Origin: Rhizophlyctis rosea
Taxonomy: Eukaryota; Chytridiomycota; Chytridiomycetes; Rhizophlyctidales; Rhizophlyctidaceae
Reading direction: 5' to 3'
Length of the DNA: 27,603 nucleotides
Assembly (NCBI GenBank): GCA_027596075.1
Contig: JADGJC010000383.1
Location: 1-27,603 of the forward strand
The notes beneath the pieces were generated by a model. It was not told the DNA's origin. It was given only the letters and a program-made list of their open reading frames with translations, and ran no database searches. Position numbers and translations under genes: made by a program. Of this stretch, positions 1-10,694 are shown one piece after another. The first letter of the stretch is position 1, and every line of letters starts with the position of its first letter.

Positions 1-103
1 CCCTCCCCTCCTCCCGTTCCATCTCCCCCTCCCCACTTCCCCCTCCCCATCCTCACTTCCTCCCTTCCCCTCCCCTACCCCTCTTCCCCGCTCCCCTTCC
101 CCA
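1..103. repeat. Homopyrimidine (C/T) tract in an intron
   Basis: The first ~100 bases of the plus strand are almost only C and T (runs of C3-C5 separated by T), so the minus strand is almost pure purine. The tract lies in the intron or downstream part of the minus-strand gene that leaves the window here. Such tracts can form triplex DNA and are hard to assemble. It is low-complexity sequence, not a gene. Confidence 0.75.
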
Positions 104-166
104 CGCTTGCATCCAAGCAGCACTCCACAATTCCCAAAACAAAGTAAAAAAAAAACAAATACTCAC

Positions 167-628
167 CAGCACCACCACCAGCACCACCCCCCGTATCACC
201 AGCAACACCACCATCATCATAATCCGGCATAACACCCCTCTTTGCCAAATCGATATTCTCAACATCTTCCAACTGCCTTGGGTGAGCAAGTAAGTCTTCT
301 GCTTCCTCAAGATTAACGTCCGATCGAGCGCGGAGGCGGTGAGGGTGTTCGGGGTCGGGTTCGAGATATTGAAGAAGTTGTGCGGAGCGACCGGCGGTGG
401 CGTCGCGGATCATTGGGATGCTGGGAATGACAAAGGGACATTAAGTGGACCATGGGCTATATGTGGGGACCAATCGGTGCTAGCTTACATGGCAGGTTGG
501 AAGTCATCTGCGTCGCCTGTTGACTCGGCATCTGGAGCGGGTGGGACATTTTCTTCTGCGGTGACCGGGTGATTGGCGCAGAGTGTTAGGAGGAGGACGC
601 TCGCACAGTGGAGGAGCTTGATGTGCAT
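167..628 (-). CDS. Secreted or ER-targeted protein, N-terminal part (runs off the window)
   Basis: Two exons on the minus strand, 628-489 and 420-167, are joined by a 68-nt intron with GTAAGC donor and TTCCCAG acceptor. The second exon ends at a clean GTGAGT donor, so the gene continues beyond position 1. The start at 628 was chosen because it gives a classic signal peptide: MHIKLLHCASVLLLTLCA, with a likely cleavage after VTA near residue 24. The mature part is acidic (EENVPPAPDAE), then has a helical stretch (RSAQLLQYLEPDPEHPHR) and LEEAEDLLAHPRQLEDVENI, and turns Gly-rich before the splice site. The pattern LEExEDL...DVENIDLAKRGV loosely resembles the first armadillo helices of Sil1/HspBP1-type nucleotide exchange factors, which would suit an ER protein. 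That identity is a guess; the coding structure is well supported. 131 residues are visible. Confidence 0.6.
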
Positions 629-1455
629 GATTTGTGATGCTTATTTGAGTATGTGCAGCCAGCAAGGTTTGCAAGTGGGCAGAATGTGCCAACTTGATCT
701 TTATGGCAGTTTTCTTTGCCAGCGGCAACGGCTTCACTAATGCCGTGACATGATGAAAGGTATATTGATGGTATTTAAGGTTGCGACACATGGGGGTTTA
801 TTCCCCGATCGAAGTTGATAAGGGTCGAGGTATTGACGATGAATGGAGAGTAGGGGTGTATGGGGTGATTGACATGATTGATTGGCAGATGACGGTATTG
901 AGCTGTCAGTGTTTACGTGGTGCACTTGGGGCACTCAAACCTTTCCGTGGAGCCAGGCGTCTAACCCAAGGAGTTCAAGGCAGTAAGAACAAGATGAGAA
1001 TGGTACTTGGGACAGGATTCTTTCTAAATGAGTCAGCAGCATTTCAAGTTTATGGTTTCAGACTAACGTGTATCGACAATGTCATTGATTTCATTGTTGA
1101 AGAGGGATGCCACCGTCATCACGCTAGGGTCTTTTCTGTGGATGGGAGATGTATGTGTGGAATGTGACTGAGCCATCAAGCCACCACCGCCTCTGTGATC
1201 GACATGTGGATGTGGCTTGCACGTCATGTTGCTCTTGATGCGCGCGAAACAAGCATGCCTGGGTGATCATTACACACTTTATCCACAAAGTAAATATAAA
1301 GCCTGACACTGGCCACAACAACCAACAAATAAAAGGGCCCTCAACACCCCGACGACTTGTCTCCCGCCAACAGTCCTACACCCTGACAGTCGGCTTGGGC
1401 TATTAGCATCTCCAAACGGACTGCACACACACGCCGCAATACCAACTTTCCTCAC
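629..1455. other. Divergent intergenic region
   Basis: This is the spacer between two divergently transcribed genes (starts at 628 minus and 1614 plus). The only open frames are short (at most 128 codons), overlap each other on both strands, and show no signal peptide, family motif or splice logic. An AT-rich TTAAATAC-type element near 771-778, on the minus strand, could be a core promoter for the left gene. I see no RNA gene here. Confidence 0.5.
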
Positions 1456-1462
1456 ATATAAG
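1456..1462 (+). promoter_or_regulatory. Candidate TATA box of the Abp2-domain gene
   Basis: ATATAAG in the context CTCACATATAAGCG lies about 155 nt before the start codon at 1614. That leaves room for a transcription start near 1490 and a leader of about 125 nt. It is a positional inference only. Confidence 0.4.
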
Positions 1463-1613
1463 CGAACTCTAAGATCCGCTGTCATTGGCGAGCGCAATAA
1501 CCCGAAAATTACCCGTGTGTCACTGCCACCGGATTTACAAGCATCAGACCATTCCCACGCAACTACTCCCCACCCTCCCACGTCACAAAAACAAAACCAC
1601 CTCCCACACAGAA

Positions 1614-3862
1614 ATGTCCCACTCTGAACGTGCGGATGCAGAGAGTTTGGAAGGAGGGAGAGACGGAAGTGTCGACCCCGAAAGCCCGCTCTCTCCTGAA
1701 GACGCAGGTGAGCACCGTCTCATTTCTTCTTTTATTCGAGCAACTCGGCAGCCATAGCTATCCACCCATGTCTAACGCATATGCCCCACCTACTTTCCAG
1801 ACCCGCTAGGGAACGGGACCAAGCGTGAAAGCGAAGAAAGTGGTGACGAAGACGATGACAGTCAAATGGATGTAGACCACGGCTCTACCTCCATGAATAT
1901 CAAACCAGCTGACATGTCTGGTCCTGCAACTACGGCCGCATCGGCAGCTGCATCCGGTGTCGGAGCTGCGGCTGTCACTGGTGATCATGGAGTGGATTTG
2001 GGGCAACCGGCTCCTTCTTCGGCGGAGGATCGGAAATCCGATGTGCTGCTGAACATGGGAATGGGAACCCCGACTGCTGCGGGCGCGGACATTGGCGGCG
2101 AGCCTATCAAGAACTTGCCCAACCCGGCTTCAATTGGTCCTGGTAAGTTGCTGTGGCGTGTTGACGCATTTATGATGCAGGAGGTTCGGCCGGATTAGTT
2201 GGGATGGGATGGGTTGTTCGTAATGATCTTTTTGGTTGGTTGCTGGGCAGAATAGGGTGGAGGGGATGTCAAAATGATCGCTTTGCTTGTGATTATTCAG
2301 TCATGATTATTGATTGTTTGGATATGCCAGCTTGGGCAACTAGTCGGGAACGTTGGTTACTGGAGGACGGGAGAACGTCTCATCGGCAAAATAACTCATA
2401 TATCTATTAATACCCTTCACAGCACCTGGCGCCAAACTTTTGGGTGCGTCGGACGTGACCCGGGAGAACATTGTACGCCTGTACGAGGCATTCCTACGGA
2501 AGTTTCACTTCAAGAATCCTGCGGCAAAACATTGCCGGCTTACCGAACACTTTGCAAAGTTCGAATCCCCGCCCAAAAACCAAAGGCGGTCATTTGAAAC
2601 ATTCGACTTGTGGTTGTTGATTGCGGAGGTGAATGGCGTGGATGGGGTGAGCATTTTTTTCTTTTGAGCCTTATGTTTCTTTTTCCGCGAATGTTGCGGT
2701 TACTGATCATTGTCATAGATCAAATCCTGGTCTGACATCGCACGGCGGCTCGGCTTTGACCCGCGGGGCACGAACATCGCGGCACGGATCAAGGATTGGA
2801 TGACGTACCACCACATTCATTCCTTCTTCGATTACCTTTTGGGCACGCCCAACGACTTCTTCCTCCACGCCGACGTTGGCCCCGAACCAACGCCTCCCAC
2901 GAGTAAGAAGCGTCCACCAAGCGAAAGTGAGGAGGAGTCGAGTTACAAGAGGCGACGAGGTATGTGTTTAGCACATGAGCATGTGGAACTTGAAACATGA
3001 ATTTTGTGAACTGACGGCCGACATCATTGTAGACAACGCGAACGTCTCCGCTGACGGCGGCAGGGCATACTACAAAGGAGAGGAGGAGAGTGACGGCAGG
3101 CGGGCGCTCATGAAAGGCGGCGGCGTCTTCCGTGACGACCGGGGCCACAACCTCCAGCGCACGGCGGATTGGGTCAAGGGACGGGAGAGAAGAGCATCCG
3201 GCTCGCAGGCTTCTTCTTCCGAGGGGTCGGGATCGGGTTCTGGGTCCGGGTCAGGATCAGGGTCGGACTCGAGTTCCGATTCGGGCAGCGAGTCGGAGTC
3301 GTCGTCTTCGGAGGAGGAGACTCAGGGGAGAGGTGGGGGGGATCGGTATGGGAGGCAGACACCGTCTTCGTTGCCTAGTGCTAGGAGTGGGAGGGGACGA
3401 GATCCGTATGATACGTATTCTAATGACATGCGCCGCGTTCTTTCGAATGGCTCTCCACTTCCGTCCACTACATCTCCACCGAAAGCTACTACTCTTCCTC
3501 CCATCTCTCCACTCCCTACCACAACGACCACAGCAACATCAGCAGCAGACGCCACACTTCTCCAACGCGCGATTGAGCGGAACCAGTACCTTGAAGCGAG
3601 GAACGCGGAGCTAGAGAAGAAGTGTCGGGAGATGGGGGAGATTCTGAGGGCGCAGAATGAGGTTGTTGGGGGGTTGAGGGAGGAAGTGAGGGAGAAGGAT
3701 TTTGAGTTGCAGAGGGTTGTTAGGATTAGGGAGAGTCTTTTGAAGAGGGTTGGGGAGTTGCCGGGGTGGAGTACTGGGGGTGGTGCGGGGGGAGGTGGTG
3801 GGAGTGGGAGGGTTGATGGTGGGGGTGGGGGGAGGGAGGGGAGGAGGGGGGGTGGGAGGTAA
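1614..3862 (+). CDS. Abp2-domain (ARS-binding protein 2 family) DNA-binding protein
   Basis: Five exons (1614-1707, 1801-2142, 2423-2646, 2719-2959, 3033-3862) join in frame to 576 residues. All introns are GT-AG with phases that agree. Residues 1-145 are acidic and low complexity. Exons 3-4 (about residues 155-265) carry the recognisable part: PPKNQRRSFETFDLWLLI, then IKSWSDIARRLGF, AARIKDWM and HSFFDYLLG. These match the fungal ARS-binding protein 2 family signature (PPK...SF.TF.L..LI, IK.W..LA..LG, A.RLK.WM, H...FFEYLLG). Basic clusters KKRPP and KRRR near residues 280-300 suggest nuclear import. Exon 5 adds a Ser/Gly/acidic stretch, a Pro/Thr linker and a coiled coil (about residues 473-545, starting LLQRAIERNQYLEARNAELE), and ends in a Gly-rich tail. 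Family members bind ARS elements; the exact role here is inferred. Domain call from memory, not from a search. Confidence 0.87.
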
Positions 3863-3910
3863 GGATGGGGGTGTGGGAGGTGTGGTAGGGGATGTTGGGT
3901 GGTGGTGATA
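3770..3910 (+). repeat. G-rich tract at the end of the Abp2 gene
   Basis: The plus strand holds many runs of three to six G separated by single T or A bases, spanning the last ~30 codons of the Abp2-domain gene and the first part of its 3' untranslated region. It encodes the Gly/Arg tail. The spacing fits several possible G-quadruplexes in the mRNA and coding strand. Confidence 0.6.
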
Positions 3911-5302
3911 CGTCCGTCGGTGGCGGGACGAGTAGGAGTTTTGGGTGTACTGATTTGAACTCTGTTTTGTTCTCGTTTTCATCGTAAAATGGAACTGAAT
4001 CGTACATGTCTGAGTGTGGGTGTTCCTGAAAACCGAATGAACATGCAGTTGAAAATCTACGGACACTTCTGCACCCCAAAGCAGATATGATGTGCGAGCG
4101 GAGGATCTGATTAATCACTATGTTACGTCTTCATCGCCAACGTTGTCAGTAATGCACTCTCGATATCTTGGACTGTCTTGCACGTTTTGGGAGATTTCTG
4201 TCTGGAAATGGTGGAGGGGAACTCACAGGTGGCTTGGAGTATGGAGCAGGCTGTGCCACCGCTAGGGTTGCCCTTCCCTCCGCCCCTCTTCCAACTCCTG
4301 TTCCAACTCCATCACTTCCATCGCAAATCACCCTTCCCTTTCCCACCAGTGGAGTCACATCCGCCCACCTCCACCACCAGGGGACTCAACGTTCGTGCTG
4401 ACAAAAGGTGGAAACCTGCTTGGTTGACGTCATAACGGGTGTAGTAAGATTTCTCAACCTGATTGAAACGCGTGGTGGCAAAAAGCTTGAGGACTGACTC
4501 CACCCCTTGACATTTGTTGTAGATCTTGTTTCCCACGTCCTCGCTACCCATAACACGAGTGTTGTAATCGTTACACCGCCCTAACCGATCTTGTTCATCC
4601 CCAATCCCCACAACGTGTCGGTTTCATCACCTTCTCGCTCGGATCACGCTACCCACCCTTTCCGGCGCGGTCCTCAACATTTTTCCACTCCCTCGACACC
4701 ATAAACATATGCAAACCTAATATCCAGCATCGTATTCTGCATGGTCTACACCTCCTCGTAGTCTTCTCACCGTGCTAGTGATATTGTTGATTTCGACTCG
4801 TCTCACAACGTATCCCTCCCCACCCGCTTTCGTCGCTTCGTACTATCCAGCGCCGTCCGTAACGTGACTTACGTCCCCTCTGCGATGCTGCTTTGAGTTT
4901 CTCGTAGAGATTGTTATCAAAGCTTATCTCCGAGCGTGCGAGCGAAGCCGTTATTAGCGGTTGCTGAATTGTGTTGCTGTCGGAAACACTACCTGGGCCG
5001 AGGGTCTCTTTTCTGTGTAAGTTCGGAATTTCCGCACGTTCATGTGGATCGCTTCCAACCCCACCCACGGGCGTACTAATTGATGTTCACTCTGGTACTT
5101 TTTGCAGATGTACGTTGGTGTTTTGTGGTGGTTTTGAGTTGCGGACTTTTCTGTTTGTCTAGTCTGAGTTTGATACGTTGATTATATATTGTAAATGCCT
5201 ATTGTCCACGTTGGAAATTAGGGTTTAGTCCATTAGAGATCGGAGATTCATTGACTTTTTTGGTTCAATACATAGGTATCTTTTTGATAAGAATATATAG
5301 CA
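3863..5302. other. Gene-poor region between the Abp2 gene and the F-box remnant
   Basis: No convincing gene is visible. Open frames of 75-100 codons occur on the minus strand (4611-4312 and 5068-4775). The second contains a good GTAAGT donor (about 4873) after ...NNLYEKLKAASQRG, so decayed minus-strand exons are possible, but no continuation in frame was found and nothing matches a family I know. Around 4265-4320 there is a CT-rich stretch with repeated TTCCAACTCC-like words. Confidence 0.4.
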
Positions 5303-6850
5303 ATGGCGACCATGGACACTGTTGCGGCTTTGACGAACGTGAATGACGATGTTCTGCGTTGCATCATCAGCTGGATTCCGTTGACGACGAATGATTTAAC
5401 GTTTTCCACCAATGCGCGACATCCATCATCTGTCACTCACATGCAGACGTCTCCATGCCTTCCTTCGCAACCCGCAAATCGTCGTCTCCCTCCTCCGGAA
5501 CAATCCTCCATATTCCACTATGGCGTTGCTGTCAAGCTTTCCGTATTGGGGGTTGCATTCCCCTGTCCTCAACGCCATCCTTGCTGGACCGAAACCTCCA
5601 CTTGTCCAGTAATTCTGATTTGCCTTGTTGTGCCGATTCGATGCAAGATTACTGTATTCCTCAAAATGTTCATTTTTTGTGATGTCTACCTGGAATACTT
5701 CCTCATCACTGTGGGAAGGAAGAAGGGATTGATCGCGGCGTTCAGTCAAGTCCTGGCGACAACATTGACCCTTTACGAAAACGCTTGGAAGGGGTCCGAC
5801 ATGTTTACTTCGTTCTTCAATCACCATGATCTCGACGATGTGACGCCTCCGTCCTTCCACCGATTCGCAAGTATCCCGGATTCCGTCAGTGAGGAGGAGT
5901 CGATGAGAGGATGCGGCAGATGTTAATTGTGGAGCAGTGCCCACTCCACGATTTTTTACGTATGGGCACCCACCATCAACTCCAAAGCCGGAAATCCCGC
6001 ATCGTGCGCCATCCCCGGGTAAGAGCGAAACTGACACCCTCCGATCTGCTTATCCTTGTTGAGCGCTACCTCGAGGAAGACGAAGGTTTGGCTATTCTCA
6101 AGCAATTTCGGAATAGTCTCGCTGATCACGGGAAGCATACTCTCATGTCCCGCATCGTCCACATCCTCGATTCGAAACCTGAATGGATGTTTTAGGACAA
6201 GATGATGACCCATTTCTCCAACACACTGCCCAGCGCAACGCACAACACCCATCACCTCCGATCTCGAATCCGTCATTCTTTCATCGCACATCCATCCATC
6301 ACCCAAATCGAACCCTCATCAATGGCGGCGCCACAACGAATGGCGTACAATTAACACAAGACTTCATGGATATTTTGGAGCGGGATGGCGAGATCGAAGG
6401 GTGGTGCCAGGCGATAGCAGCTTTGCAAAATCGTTACCCGGACAACGACAACGCATGGGTGCACTCCCCAACCCGTCCTGAGCGGCACCCTCAACAGCTC
6501 ACGTCCTTTCCAACGCGCTCTTCCTCGCCGCTGGGTTGCTGAGGGAATGCGAGGTCAGAAAAGAGTACGTTCGACCCCAATTTGCATGTTTGGAGAGGTA
6601 TATCAAGACGGGCCGGATTAGGTGGAGGACGTCGGTGTCGAGGTGGTTGAGGGCGCTTGAGCCTTGTGATACGCGTCCGTTGCGAGAGTTTCCGCGGTGG
6701 CATGCTTTGGTGCGGGTTAGGAGGGTGTTGGAGGGTGTTGATGATGGGGGTGAGTGGGAGGAGGTTGAGGCTGTTGTGCTTGAACAGGAGAAGGTGTCTC
6801 GGCGCCCCATTAGGCATGGGTTGTCAGGGGGGTTGGCATTTCAGTATTAG
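5303..6850 (+). pseudogene. F-box-type gene broken by frameshifts
   Basis: A start at 5303 opens a frame with VNDDVLRCIISWIPLT. A +1 shift near 5400-5412 (in GTTTTCCACC) leads into MRDIHHLSLTCRRLHAFLRN and QIVVSLLRNNP. Together these fit an F-box: LP.DVL..ILSW, then LSL.CR.LHAFL. F-box proteins bind Skp1 and recruit substrates to SCF ubiquitin ligases. After a GTAATT donor at about 5611, further open segments follow in changing frames: 5750-5926; 5911-6195 with LTPSDLLILVERYLEEDEGL; 6183-6480; and about 6498-6850 with LLRECEVRKEYVRPQF. No single splice model keeps one frame. The protein is therefore either decayed or damaged by assembly errors. The C-terminal part matches no family I recognise. 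A long overlapping minus-strand frame (6037-5426) is taken as a shadow. Confidence 0.5.
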
Positions 6851-8287
6851 GGTAGATAGATGATTGGGAGGGGGTGGTTCATTGAGGGCAGAAGTTGGCT
6901 TATTATGTGAAAATATATCGCGCTGGGTTATTGAACTGGGTTATTGAGTTTTGCGCCAACAAAAAAAGCTAAGGGCTTCACCATCAGAGTTGATTTTCCT
7001 GGCTGATGACGTATTGTTGGAGAGGGAATGATCAAACTAGGGAATATCACGTACTTTCCGGCCAATGTTGCTCCGAGTCTGGTGAATTTCGTCAAGGGAA
7101 CAGACTGAAGTACTTCCCCAGGATTTTTTTTGTCCAACAAAGATTTACATGTCAAGTGCACGACCAGGAGCCGCCAAAAAACAAATGGGGCACAATTGAA
7201 TAGGTACTGGGTGAGCTTGGTGGCACCCATGCCATGTTGGTTGTGGTATCGAACAACAAAGTCTTTCCTGTGTAGGGTTGCATTGCCGCGTTTCATTCGG
7301 TCTCGTTCAAATCAATCTCCATGGACCGCAGAAAGAGCTCATTCGATGTTTGAAATGACCCCCAAAAGGGAAAGAGAAGGTTGGGCATGTCGATTGAAAA
7401 GTCACTTTGTGGCAACTGTGAGAAGTTTGAGAGGAAAAGTCTCAGTACAGCCGGTCTTTAGCACGAGTAGGATACCATGTGAGATCTTTCCTTTCTCCAA
7501 TCCACTCAAGTTCGCCTCCCAACATTCCAGTTATAATATTGTGCAGTATGATGTCCATATCGTACTTATCGTGGAAAGTCGTAATTGACTCCTAAAAAGG
7601 AAATTTTTATCGATCTCCATTTGAACAAGCATTTTGGGTTTGGAAACCGACTTGTCTTCTGGATCATTGCCATCTCGCCCACTGCTGCATAGCATACGAA
7701 AGTTTGGTGGACATGGGCCAGGCTGAGCACACATCAGACGTCTTCATGCGGAGAAAAAAAACACTCAAAGCTGGTCACGGTGGGATGACCCTATCATGTC
7801 CCAATTGAGGAAGACATCCAAATCATCCAGGTCAGGTGCGACCGGATGAAACGAATGAGTGGAAGACTTCAAACTTGTAGCGAGAGTGATGCTCGTTCCA
7901 AGTCGAAGCTTGTCTAACAACGGATCAATTGCATCGACTCATGATGGTGTGTTCGTTGATGTGTGATGTATTGTACCTTGAAATTTGGATGCGACGATAT
8001 CATAAGTGATTCGTGACATCCAGTCACGACAGTCATCGCTCTTTGGCTCCCCGCCGCCAGTTAGTAGAGACTGCATGCAAAAGAAGTTATTCGTACGGGT
8101 TGAAGTTACTATCTAGTTCGTGGCAGAATCTACGAAGGATGTGCGGTTGATTATGCCATATTTAATCTGAGTTGCCGTCTTGTACGCAAATATGATCTAA
8201 CCTTCTTGAGTATGCGCTTCACGACCAATGCGGTATCCAACAAAGTTGGATGTCTCATCCACAGAATACGCCAAAAGAAAAAGAATT
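6851..8287. other. Gene-poor stretch
   Basis: AT-richer DNA follows the F-box remnant. Open frames reach 152 codons on plus (7130-7588) and 122 on minus (7296-6928). They overlap each other, start inside poor contexts and show no motif or coherent splice sites. I see no gene I would defend, no RNA gene and no terminal inverted repeats. Confidence 0.45.
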
Positions 8288-9935
8288 TCACATTGGGTTT
8301 ACTTGTGCGGCATCTGTAGTGGAATGCACGGTAGCATTGGTAGCGACAAATGACGCTCGGCAAGTTATGAAGTCCTCACCATCTCTGATCTGCTTTACCA
8401 AGATTTCTTCGTTCACCGCCAAACTCGGTGTCGCAGTCAAAACGGAGGAGTTCAAATGAATGAGATGATGACCAGGCATAACGGCGGAGGAGCATGAATG
8501 TACATATGCAGAACAAAGAACTAGTGTGTAAATATGACGGTGGGAAAAAAGACGTAATATCAAGTGATTGAATGTCACAGAAGCAAAGCCCTCTCCTGAT
8601 GTTCGGACAGATGTTGATGGAAATGAATATATTGTGTTGTTACAAGTTTCTAACGTAATGTTCGTCCCTATGCTTCGTCGTTCGAGTGCGGTAAACGTGC
8701 ATCGCTCCACAATGTCATCCTCAAATCTTCCTCGTTCGCGAAACCTAAAAATGTGGGCTCTGAAATCGCTGAACATAAAAGTCCTTTCGCGAACGGCCCC
8801 ACTGCATGTGACGCAGAACTTGGAAATGCGGAAATGACCATGTTTGATGTCTGGCCAGACCATTCTCTTCATACTCAAAGCTAATATGAGATGTACCGGA
8901 CTTCTGATATGCGTCTTTTGCATGTGCCACCGAAGGGAAAAAACATCATGCATTTGTACGTACTGTGACGGTATGTTTCAGACAGTTCCGACGTTGGGCT
9001 CGCCACTTATTTTGCCTTCGTGAATGTTCCCGCGACCGCATGCCGAAGTATATGAACCATTGACTTGATCTCTCGCAATCTATGACAGTAAATGAAGAGT
9101 TCTGACTGCAGCGCAGGATAACACATCTTTGTTGGAAGACGCCTTTTGAACTTGGCTTGGAGCACGTGCGGGCCACACGATAGGCTGGGGGCGGAATCCG
9201 GATGCTTCCCCTATGCAGGCAAAAAGTTAAATGAACCTAATGACCACCGCCCAGATCGGGACAGGTCTGCCCTATTTATGGCACGCACGGAGCATTCATG
9301 ATTTAATCGAAGGATTCGCCAGCCGCCCCATGTCGCTACTCACCGTCATCATCCACTGCGAGTTTTCGGGCACCTCTTAACGGACCATGTGAACTTAATG
9401 GAAAAAATCGGATGAAGGCATTTGGCGAGGGGAAGTGAGTAACACCAATGCTTGTGAGGTGTGAAATCCATGGAGCTAAGAGTGTGAACGTTTTATGACG
9501 TTCTCTTTCCAATATGCATCTTGAGCCAAGTCTCCCATTGCTCGTGAACGTAAAAAAGTAGCATAGATAAAGCGTGGATGCGGAGAATGCCATCTTTTCA
9601 TCAGAACAATGCTCCTGGGCGCGACCGCAAACCTTGACTCCTTGGTTCATTCTCTGCACTTCCCCAAACTCATAATGCGTAGTATACGTGGACCCAGCTT
9701 CCGGATGATTCAGATGTCAGTCAAGGAAAGGACGCTCATGAAAGCCGACAAAAGAAATCTCAGACTGAAGCTGGGTTGTGTCTAATATGATTGAGGCGAT
9801 GCCTTCAATGCCCTTGATCGCTTTGTTGAAGAGGATAATGGCCGTCGCCACCCCTCCGCCCAATAGTCCACTAAGTAAATCTCTGATTCAAGGCAAGCCG
9901 ACGGTATCTCTGAGTTTCTCTTTCAGCTCAATATT
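8288..9935 (-). pseudogene. Remnants of a decayed multi-exon minus-strand gene
   Basis: Exon-like pieces line up on the minus strand but do not join into one clean frame. From 9935 downward, ELKEKLRDTVGLP is followed by an in-frame TGA (9890-9888), then by a membrane-like segment GLLGGGVATAIILFNKAIKG ending at 9717. The frame 9659-9345 ends DDD at a perfect GTGAGT donor, and an acceptor TGCATAG at 9213-9211 resumes in phase with EASGFRPQPIVWPARAPSQV, but reaches a stop about 30 residues later. The frame 8953-8288 (221 codons) contains RAHIFRFRERGRFEDD and TSGEGFASVTFN and may include unspliced introns. I do not recognise the family. The alternative is chance open frames, but the splice pair and the hydrophobic segment argue for a real ancestor. 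Confidence 0.33.
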
Positions 9936-10623
9936 TTAGATATGTTGCCGGGGTGGTTGTTGTGAAAGGAGGAGTCGGGAGCTGAGGCTGATTCCAGCGC
10001 TCGCGATTATCGGAGTTTTCCGATCATCGGATGGCCAAAACGTTTCCAGCGCGGCCCTCGTTTGTGTAACAAAGCATCCGATGAGAGCTTTTTCATCGGA
10101 AGGTTCCGATGAACAACCTCACTCTCGGGATGTGCTGACGTGAGCAAAACGCGCTCCTTTTTTGGCAATTTGGGTGAGACAAAGCAGTCTAGTCTCCGAC
10201 AGTCTAGCTTCAAAAACACAAACGCGCTCAAGGAACACAAGCAGGTGCCTGGTCTTGATTGCATCCGCATGGATAACGACAGCGAATGGCTGGAAACCAA
10301 TTCTCGGATGGTGAGCCTTGGTGAGTCCCGGTGTCACAAATCGTAAGCCAAATTTCATCTGATGAAGGTGAGCGCTGGAATCAGCCTGACGGGAGCCATG
10401 ACAAGCGGCACAGTCACAAAATACTTAGTCAGCAAGCCAAGGGACCAAGGGTCCTACTAACGAGAACGTGTCTCAGCAGTTTTTGCGCCTTTGTTTACAC
10501 AGGTTTGCTGTGCAACGACCGGCGCTGAGGAGCATTCCTTGTGCGTACGATGTTGGGCACCAAACGCCCACACAGCGCACAGTTTGAAATTTTCCCTGGG
10601 TGGCTGGTTGGGAACGGAAAAGT
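9936..10623. other. Intergenic stretch with a motif cluster
   Basis: No gene is supported. Overlapping minus-strand frames (10358-10119 and 10300-10007) look like shadows. The only structure I see is the TCCGAT cluster listed separately, plus one more CTCGGATGG word near 10302. Confidence 0.4.
10009..10110. repeat. Cluster of six TCCGAT motifs in palindromic pairs
   Basis: TCCGAT or its reverse complement ATCGGA occurs at 10009-10014, 10019-10024, 10026-10031, 10077-10082, 10095-10100 and 10105-10110. Neighbouring copies face each other, for example TCCGATGA and TCATCGGA separated by eight bases (10077-10100). Six copies of a 6-mer in 102 bases is far above chance. It could be a binding-site array or a decayed hairpin element; no gene here explains it. 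Confidence 0.55.
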
Positions 10624-10630
10624 TATAAAA
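10624..10630 (+). promoter_or_regulatory. TATA box of the small membrane-protein gene
   Basis: TATAAAA in GTTATAAAAGCGCC is a near-perfect TATA element. It lies 65-71 nt before the ATG at 10695, leaving a leader of about 40 nt. Confidence 0.5.
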
Positions 10631-10694
10631 GCGCCTGGGGGGTCTTCCGCCTCGCTTGCATTCATCCCACCCCGATCTTTTGTTGAGTTTGATA

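Noticed and set aside
2560..2580. GTTCGAATCCC looks like a tRNA B-box
   Set aside because: It lies in exon 3 of the Abp2-domain gene, in frame (KFESPP), and no tRNA cloverleaf surrounds it.
5426..6037. 203-codon minus-strand open frame
   Set aside because: It overlaps the F-box-type plus-strand segments, has no motif, and its composition suggests an antisense shadow.
6928..10600. Possibility of a transposon in the gene-poor region
   Set aside because: No terminal inverted or long direct repeats, transposase or reverse-transcriptase motifs could be seen on either strand.
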